Origin: Clostridiales bacterium UBA1389
GTDB lineage: Bacteria > Bacillota > Clostridia > Oscillospirales > CAG-382
DNA length: 11,169 nt
Reading direction: 5' to 3'
NCBI GenBank assembly: GCA_002305335.1
Contig: DBQR01000019.1
Coordinates: 1 to 11,169, forward strand
Shown here piece after piece: positions 6,065-11,169 of the stretch. Numbering within the stretch: position 1 is the stretch's first letter; each line of letters opens with the position of its first letter. Under the pieces are notes generated by a model, which saw only the letters and a list, made by a program, of their open reading frames with translations, ran no database searches and was not told the DNA's origin. Position numbers and translations under genes: made by a program.

Positions 6065-6778
6065 ATGACCGACTATGATTTTAACGACAATTCAAACCAG
6101 AGCATTAATGCTCCTGAAAGCGAAAGTCGAAAAACAAAAAAAAGAATAATTAGATTCAGAATGTTCTTCGGGGTGGAAAACCAGGATAAATTCCTGAACC
6201 GGATGGGCAAGCAAAATTTATTACTTAGCAAGGCCTATCCCTTCATATACATTTTCAAGCCCACCGACACCGTATGGTCCTACAGCGTGGAATGGCTTAA
6301 TTCCGCCCCCGAAAGCAGGGAAAACCAGGAGTATATTTCACAAAAATGCGAAAGCGAAAACCTTACCTACTGCGGCAGCAAATACTGCTTTGCCGTCTTC
6401 GCATCTCCCGGGGAAGCCACTCCCGAAAAAAGCCGAAAGACCATGGAAAAAATAAAAAGCAGGTATTTTACCCTTTCCCTGTTCTGGTCGATATTATCGG
6501 TTTACCTGACGGGACTCACCGTTTACCACATAACCTGGGCTAACAAATTCAACATTAGCGGCTACAAGGTACCGGAAGACAAAGGGGAAATAATGCCCCA
6601 GTTTGACTTCGTGGTGGGAAAAAATCCGGCGGTACTTCTGCTTTACCTGCTTATTCCCCTGACGGCCTTGATACTTGCGGTTACCGTCATGTACTGGACG
6701 GAATACAGCTACTGGCATAAAAAATGCCCGAAGAAAAAAGGACCGCCCGCTCTTGACTACAACGGGGGTGTAAAATGA
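6065..6778 (+). CDS. DUF2812-like two-span membrane protein
   Basis: The 237-residue product has a basic, cytoplasmic-looking N-terminal half and two membrane spans, at about 134-160 and 188-211, ending in a short basic tail (HKKCPKKKG). The N-terminal half (about 29-115) resembles DUF2812: FRMFFGVENQDKFLNRMGKQ, LLLSKAYPFIYIFKP, the Y-x-V-E-W strand (73-77), the ENQEYISQKCESENLTYCGS stretch and the closing FAVFASP. DUF2812 proteins are Bacillota membrane proteins of unknown function, often beside PadR-type regulators, which is not the case here. It is the first gene after a perfect sigma-A promoter. AAGGGGG (6051-6057) lies 7 bases before the ATG. Its TGA overlaps the hprK start as ATGA, so the two are probably translationally coupled. 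The family call is by eye and moderate. Confidence 0.7.
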   Translation: MTDYDFNDNSNQSINAPESESRKTKKRIIRFRMFFGVENQDKFLNRMGKQNLLLSKAYPFIYIFKPTDTVWSYSVEWLNSAPESRENQEYISQKCESENLTYCGSKYCFAVFASPGEATPEKSRKTMEKIKSRYFTLSLFWSILSVYLTGLTVYHITWANKFNISGYKVPEDKGEIMPQFDFVVGKNPAVLLLYLLIPLTALILAVTVMYWTEYSYWHKKCPKKKGPPALDYNGGVK

Positions 6779-7737
6779 AAAGCTTAAACTACAAGGTCAG
6801 GCTTACCGCCGTTGCGGAGAAGTTTTCCCTTGAATTCTTATACAAACCCCAAAACATAAACGAAATCTATGTCAGCCGCGCCGACCTTTCCCGTCCGGGA
6901 CTCCCCCTTGCCGGGTTTTTCAAGCATTTTGAAAACGAACGGATTCAGCTTATCGGAAATATGGAAACCGGCTATCTGGAGGGTCTGACACCCGACGAAA
7001 GGTACAGCGCCATTGAAAAGCTTTTACAGCATCATATAGTGGCGTTGGTGGTAACCACCAATCTGCCGGCTTTTCCGGAACTTATCGAACTGGCAAAAAC
7101 CTATAACACCCCCGTCTTAAGAACGGCGGAAACCACCTCCGCTTTTACCGCCGCCCTTTCTTCCTATCTTAATGTGGAGCTGGCGGAACGCATAACCACC
7201 CACGGGGTTATGGTGGAGGTGTACGGCGAAGGTATTTTGATTTTAGGGGACAGCGGCATAGGAAAATCCGAAACCGCCATCGAACTGGTTAAGCGGGGAC
7301 ACCGCTTTATTGCCGATGATGCGGTGGTTATAAAAAAGGTTTCGGCAATAACCCTTCTTGGCTCCGCCCCCGAATCCATAAAGCATTACATCGAGCTTAG
7401 GGGTATAGGCATAGTTGACGTAAAACGCATCTTCGGCGTGGGAGCGGTTAAGGATACCGAAAAAATCGACCTGGTTATAAAATTCGAAAACTGGGTACCG
7501 GGGAAGGACTATGAACGCATAGGGCTTAATACCGAAAGCGAGGATATATTGGGAATAGCCGTACCCGCCATAACCATACCCGTAAAACCCGGAAGAAACC
7601 TTGCGGTTATAATCGAAATCGCAGCCATGAACCACCGGCAGAAGAAAATGGGCTACGACACTGCCATGGAATTTATGAAAAGATTAGAAGAGCTTGACAC
7701 CGGGGAGGAGGATACTAATGTATTATCTTGGCATTGA
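6775..7737 (+). CDS. hprK: HPr kinase/phosphorylase
   Basis: HprK phosphorylates Ser46 of HPr (and of Crh where present) with ATP or pyrophosphate, and reverses the reaction by phosphorolysis. It thus sets carbon catabolite control through CcpA and sugar uptake by the phosphotransferase system. The 320-residue product has the usual length and both domains: an N-terminal domain to about 130, and a C-terminal kinase domain with THGVMVEVYG (conserved H143), Walker A GDSGIGKS (158-165) followed by E166, HRFIADDAV (acidic pair D181-D182), the ELRGIGIVDV segment (207-216), and the family signature around VPAITIPVKPGRNLAVIIEI (263-282) with AAMNHRQKKMG. In the Walker motif the second residue is D where many homologues have E. 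No own ribosome binding site is strong; the ATG overlaps the stop of the preceding gene. Its end overlaps the ROK kinase gene by 20 nt. Confidence 0.97.
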   Translation: MKSLNYKVRLTAVAEKFSLEFLYKPQNINEIYVSRADLSRPGLPLAGFFKHFENERIQLIGNMETGYLEGLTPDERYSAIEKLLQHHIVALVVTTNLPAFPELIELAKTYNTPVLRTAETTSAFTAALSSYLNVELAERITTHGVMVEVYGEGILILGDSGIGKSETAIELVKRGHRFIADDAVVIKKVSAITLLGSAPESIKHYIELRGIGIVDVKRIFGVGAVKDTEKIDLVIKFENWVPGKDYERIGLNTESEDILGIAVPAITIPVKPGRNLAVIIEIAAMNHRQKKMGYDTAMEFMKRLEELDTGEEDTNVLSWH

Positions 7738-8668
7738 TTTAGGCGGAACATTTATAAAAGCGGGTATCGTTGACGAAAACGGCGGCATTATCCGTAAGGA
7801 TTCCATCGAAACCGAACTCCCCAAGGGAGTTGACCACGTGGTGGAGCGTATGGGGGAAATATCCCTTAAGGTTATTGCGGACGCGGGACTTAAGGTGTCG
7901 GATATCGGATACGCCGGCGTCGCCGCCCCCGGACAGGCGGACAACCAGAAGGGTATAATGATTTACTGCTCCTCCATACCATTTCTTAACTACCCTCTGG
8001 CGGAAAGAATTTCAGCCCTGACCGGGATAAAAAAGGTTTACATAGAAAACGACGCCAACGCCGCGGCAAAGGGTGAATCCGCCGTGGGGGAGGCTAAGGG
8101 CTATAAAAATTCAATCATGATAACCATAGGCACCGGCATAGGCGGCGGTTTTATAATCGACGGTAAGCTGTACGCCGGCTTCAACTTCGCCGCTGCGGAA
8201 GTGGGGCATATGGTAATCGACCATAACGGCCCCGAATGTCAGTGCGGCAGAAAGGGCTGCTGGGAAAAATTAGCCTCCGCCACCGCCTTGATTAAGACGG
8301 CAAGGGAGGAAATGGCAAACCACCCCGATTCGGTAATGTGGAAGATATGCAAAAACAACCTTTCGGAAGTGAACGCCAAAACCCCCTTCGACGCAAAGCG
8401 GCAGGGGGACGCAGCGGGAACGAAGGTTGTCGACAGATTTACCTGCTACCTGGCGTTGGGACTGACCAATCTTATCAACCTTCTCCAGCCGGAAATCATA
8501 ACCATCGGCGGAGGGGTAAGCAACGAAGGCGACTACCTGCTTGACGGCGTCAGAAAAATTGTGGAAAAAGAACAGTATTCCCGCCATGGCGAACACAAAA
8601 CCAAAATCCTAAAGGCTGCCCTTGGCAACGACGCGGGAATAATCGGCGCGGCAATGTTGGGGAAATAA
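7718..8668 (+). CDS. ROK-family sugar kinase, probable glucokinase
   Basis: The 316-residue cytoplasmic protein belongs to the ROK family and most likely phosphorylates glucose or a related hexose with ATP. The phosphate-binding loop is at the N-terminus (LGIDLGGTFIKAGIVDE, 4-20). The catalytic aspartate is D112 in IENDANAAAKGE. GTGIGGGFIIDGK (138-150) and the second nucleotide-binding motif IITIGGGVSNEG (260-271) are present. The ROK zinc site is complete: H164 in EVGHMV and C174, C176 and C181 in CQCGRKGCWE. It resembles glucokinases of Clostridia, but substrate cannot be told from sequence; N-acetylhexosamine or fructose are alternatives. ATG at 7718 follows GGAGGAGG (7704-7711) by 6 bases and lies inside hprK, so the two are coupled. 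Placement after hprK fits a role in sugar metabolism. Confidence 0.93.
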   Translation: MYYLGIDLGGTFIKAGIVDENGGIIRKDSIETELPKGVDHVVERMGEISLKVIADAGLKVSDIGYAGVAAPGQADNQKGIMIYCSSIPFLNYPLAERISALTGIKKVYIENDANAAAKGESAVGEAKGYKNSIMITIGTGIGGGFIIDGKLYAGFNFAAAEVGHMVIDHNGPECQCGRKGCWEKLASATALIKTAREEMANHPDSVMWKICKNNLSEVNAKTPFDAKRQGDAAGTKVVDRFTCYLALGLTNLINLLQPEIITIGGGVSNEGDYLLDGVRKIVEKEQYSRHGEHKTKILKAALGNDAGIIGAAMLGK

Positions 8669-8707
8669 CCCGAAATTCAAACCAAAGCGAGAAAAACGGA
8701 GAACCAA

Positions 8708-11044
8708 ATGACATCGGTAATAAAATCGGTAGAAAGTAAAACCCTGATTACAATTCCCCTTCGGGGAGTTGTGGTATTTCCGGGGATAATGACATCCTTT
8801 GAAATATCAAGAAAACTGTCGGTGAAAGCCATAAAGCTTGCCGACGAAAACAAGTCCGAACTCTTCCTTATAACCCAGAAGGATATAACCGTCGAGGTAC
8901 CCGCCTTTGCCGACCTGTACAAAGTGGGTGTGGTGGCGGTGCTTAAGCATGTCTTCCGCCTTCCCAACGGCAATTATCAGGTTATGGTGGAAGGGTTAAG
9001 GCGGGGGGAAATAGTTTCCCTTCAAGCCGACAACGATATCCTCTATTCCGACGTGGTTATAAGGGACGTCGAATACGAAGAGGACTATTACGAGGTTAAA
9101 AAGAAGATAACCACCGTCTTTACGGCTTTGGGCAACTATCTTCAGTATTTTTCCCGTCCATCAAAGGAAATCCTTGAAGAAGCCCGCACCATCGAAGACC
9201 CGGGGGTGTTCAGCGACTGTATTGCTTCCGCCTTTCTGGTGAAATTCCAGGACAAGCAGAGAGTTTTAGATGAACTGAACCCCGTCAAGCGGCTGGACAT
9301 ACTCCTTGACATATTAACCCATGAAATCGAAATAATGGAGCTGGAGGGTTCCATACAAAGCAAGGTAAGGTCCCGACTTTCCAAAACCCAGAAGGAAATA
9401 TACCTGAGGGAGCAGTTAAGGACCATCGAAAACGAGCTGGGGATAAGCAGCGAGTACGAAAACGAAGACGAATACAGGTCAAAGATAAAATCCAAAAAGC
9501 TCCCCAAGGCGGTGGAGGAAAAGCTCCTTGACGAAAACCGGAAACTTCAGAAAATGCAGTTCGGTTCGCCGGAAGCCACGGTAATCAAAAACTACATAGA
9601 AACCTGCCTTGAGCTGCCCTGGAACAAAATGTCCAAAAAGGACCCGGACATAAAAAAGGCAAAAAAGATTCTTGACGAGGACCACGACGGTCTGGTAAAG
9701 GTTAAGGAAAGAATCCTTGAATTCATTGCGGTAAAACAGCTTGCTCCGGATTTGTCCGGTCAGATTCTCTGTCTGGTAGGTCCTCCGGGGGTGGGGAAAA
9801 CCTCAATTGCCAGGTCCATCGCCCGGGCTACAAACCGCAAGTATGTCCGCATTTCCCTTGGGGGAATACGGGACGAGGCGGAAATAAGGGGACACCGGAA
9901 AACCTACATCGGCTCCATGCCGGGGCGGATAATCAACGCCCTTAAGCTTGCCGGCACCTCCAACCCGGTAATACTGCTTGACGAGGTGGACAAGCTTACA
10001 AAGGACGCCCACGGGGACCCCACTTCGGCGTTGCTGGAAGTGCTGGACGTGGACCAGAACAAGACCTTCAGGGACCATTTCATCGAGATCCCCGTAGATC
10101 TTTCGGAATGTATCTTCATCGCCACCGCCAACACCACCGCCACCATACCTCTGCCCCTGCTTGACCGGATGGAATTAATCGAAATGGATTCCTATTCCGA
10201 AGGCGAAAAGGTTTCAATAGCCAAAAACCACCTTATCCCCAAGCAGCTTAAGCGTCACGGCTTAAAGAAAAACCACCTGAAATTCACCGGCGAAGCCATA
10301 GGGTTTATCATAAACGGCTATACCAAGGAATCGGGGGTGCGAAACCTTGAACGGGAGATAGCGGCGGTATGCCGCAAGACCGCAAGGGGTGTAGTGGAAG
10401 GAGAGTTCAAATCCCTTACCCTTGACAAAGTAAACGTGGAAAAAATGCTGGGTCCCCAGAAGTTCCTCCCCGACATTATTTACAGCGAGGACGAACAGGG
10501 AATAGTCAACGGCCTTGCCTGGACCCAGCTGGGCGGGGAGATGTTAAGGATAGAAGTCCTTTCAATGCCGGGCAACGGTCTGCTCGAACTCACCGGCTCC
10601 CTGGGGGACGTTATGAAGGAATCCGCCAAAGCGGCGGTAAGCTATATAAGAAAACACGCCGCCGACCTTGGAATCGAAGAGGATTTCCATAAGAAATACG
10701 ACATACATATCCACGTTCCCGAAGGAGCGATCCCCAAAGACGGTCCTTCGGCGGGTATAACCATCGCCACCGGCATAGTGTCGGAACTGTCAGGCAGGAA
10801 GGTCAGACAGAATGTGGCCATGACTGGGGAAATCACCCTTACTGGTCGGGTTCTCCCCATCGGGGGACTTAAGGAAAAATCCATGGCAGCCCTGAAGGCC
10901 GGAGTTAATACCGTAATAGTACCCAAGGACAATTTAAAGGATATCGAAGAATTCGACGAGGATATTAGAAAAAATATCGAATTTATTGGAGTTTCCAAAA
11001 TAGACGAAGTGCTGTCCGTTGCGCTGAGGGAAAAGGAAACATGA
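8708..11044 (+). CDS. lon: ATP-dependent endopeptidase La (Lon)
   Basis: Lon is a homohexameric cytoplasmic AAA+ protease that degrades misfolded and short-lived regulatory proteins. The 778-residue product is full length. The N-terminal substrate-binding domain covers about 12-205 (LITIPLRGVVVFPGIMTSFE), followed by helical, coiled-coil-like sequence to about 300. The ATPase has Walker A GPPGVGKT (358-365) and Walker B VILLDEVD (421-428). The protease domain (about 595-775) carries the catalytic serine S681 in PKDGPSAG and its lysine partner K724 in GGLKEK, 43 residues on, as in the E. coli Ser679-Lys722 dyad. GGAGA (8698-8702) precedes the ATG by 5 bases, and 39 bp separate it from the ROK kinase gene. 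Neither heat-shock operator (CIRCE) nor CtsR site is evident just upstream; transcription probably comes from the operon promoter. Its TGA overlaps the engB ATG. Confidence 0.98.
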   Translation: MTSVIKSVESKTLITIPLRGVVVFPGIMTSFEISRKLSVKAIKLADENKSELFLITQKDITVEVPAFADLYKVGVVAVLKHVFRLPNGNYQVMVEGLRRGEIVSLQADNDILYSDVVIRDVEYEEDYYEVKKKITTVFTALGNYLQYFSRPSKEILEEARTIEDPGVFSDCIASAFLVKFQDKQRVLDELNPVKRLDILLDILTHEIEIMELEGSIQSKVRSRLSKTQKEIYLREQLRTIENELGISSEYENEDEYRSKIKSKKLPKAVEEKLLDENRKLQKMQFGSPEATVIKNYIETCLELPWNKMSKKDPDIKKAKKILDEDHDGLVKVKERILEFIAVKQLAPDLSGQILCLVGPPGVGKTSIARSIARATNRKYVRISLGGIRDEAEIRGHRKTYIGSMPGRIINALKLAGTSNPVILLDEVDKLTKDAHGDPTSALLEVLDVDQNKTFRDHFIEIPVDLSECIFIATANTTATIPLPLLDRMELIEMDSYSEGEKVSIAKNHLIPKQLKRHGLKKNHLKFTGEAIGFIINGYTKESGVRNLEREIAAVCRKTARGVVEGEFKSLTLDKVNVEKMLGPQKFLPDIIYSEDEQGIVNGLAWTQLGGEMLRIEVLSMPGNGLLELTGSLGDVMKESAKAAVSYIRKHAADLGIEEDFHKKYDIHIHVPEGAIPKDGPSAGITIATGIVSELSGRKVRQNVAMTGEITLTGRVLPIGGLKEKSMAALKAGVNTVIVPKDNLKDIEEFDEDIRKNIEFIGVSKIDEVLSVALREKET

Positions 11045-11169
11045 GCATAAACTTAAACAACGTGACTTTATCCCGAGTGGCGGGAACATCCGAACAGCAT
11101 ATTAAGAAGGGCTACCCCCAGATTGCCTTTTCAGGGCGGTCTAACGTGGGAAAATCCTCCCTTATCAAC
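11041..11169 (+). CDS. engB: EngB/YsxC ribosome-biogenesis GTPase (5' part, cut by window end)
   Basis: Only the first 43 codons are present and the frame stays open to the edge. The P-loop appears in the family context: PQIAFSGRSNVGKSSLIN (26-43), with the G1 motif GRSNVGKSS typical of EngB/YsxC. These GTPases assist assembly of the large ribosomal subunit. The ATG overlaps the lon stop as ATGA, and AAAGG (11032-11036) lies 4 bases upstream, inside lon. The lon-engB pair is a common Bacillota arrangement, which supports the call. Confidence 0.95.
   Translation, partial: MSINLNNVTLSRVAGTSEQHIKKGYPQIAFSGRSNVGKSSLIN

Noticed and set aside
6115..6128. cre-like site (TGAAAGCGAAAGTC) early in the first operon gene
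   Set aside because: The left half fits but the right half lacks the conserved CA end, so it is likely coding coincidence.

Overview
The window reads as a chromosomal segment of a member of the Clostridia (Bacillota). The reasons are strong AAAGGAGG-type ribosome binding sites, near-consensus sigma-A promoters, a Gram-positive HPr kinase/phosphorylase (hprK), the lon-engB gene pair, and a relic of a DUF4143/AAA_14 ATPase. The species cannot be named from the sequence alone. All intact genes are on the + strand and are moderately GC-rich. The two gene-poor stretches, 1-824 and 2976-3532, are clearly AT-rich and hold broken genes.

Layout: (1) 1-662 carries two co-oriented, decayed minus-strand genes of unknown family, each interrupted by an in-frame TAG. 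(2) tex follows its own extended -10 promoter and ends at a probable terminator. (3) 3096-3413 holds three 13-bp direct repeats on an exact 33-bp period, a -10 box, and a gutted DUF4143-type ATPase gene that keeps only its first ~37 and last ~16 codons; a strong terminator follows at 3465-3494. (4) 3542-4815 holds a two-domain DUF4397 protein and a small cysteine-rich membrane protein, closed by a terminator. (5) A WYL-domain transcription regulator has its own promoter. (6) A perfect-consensus promoter (TTGACA-17-TATAAT at 5945-5973) starts a tight gene run: a DUF2812-like membrane protein, hprK, a ROK-family sugar kinase, lon and engB (cut by the right edge). Three of its four gene junctions overlap (ATGA, 20 nt, ATGA).

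The last block joins carbon-catabolite signalling (HprK acting on HPr of the phosphotransferase system), probable glucose phosphorylation (ROK kinase), protein quality control (Lon) and ribosome assembly (EngB). The lon-engB adjacency is common in Bacillota; the hprK-ROK-lon order and the membrane protein coupled to hprK are less familiar to me. I see no RNA genes, CRISPR array, intact insertion sequence or phage genes. The least explained element is the phased 13-bp repeat array next to the ATPase relic.
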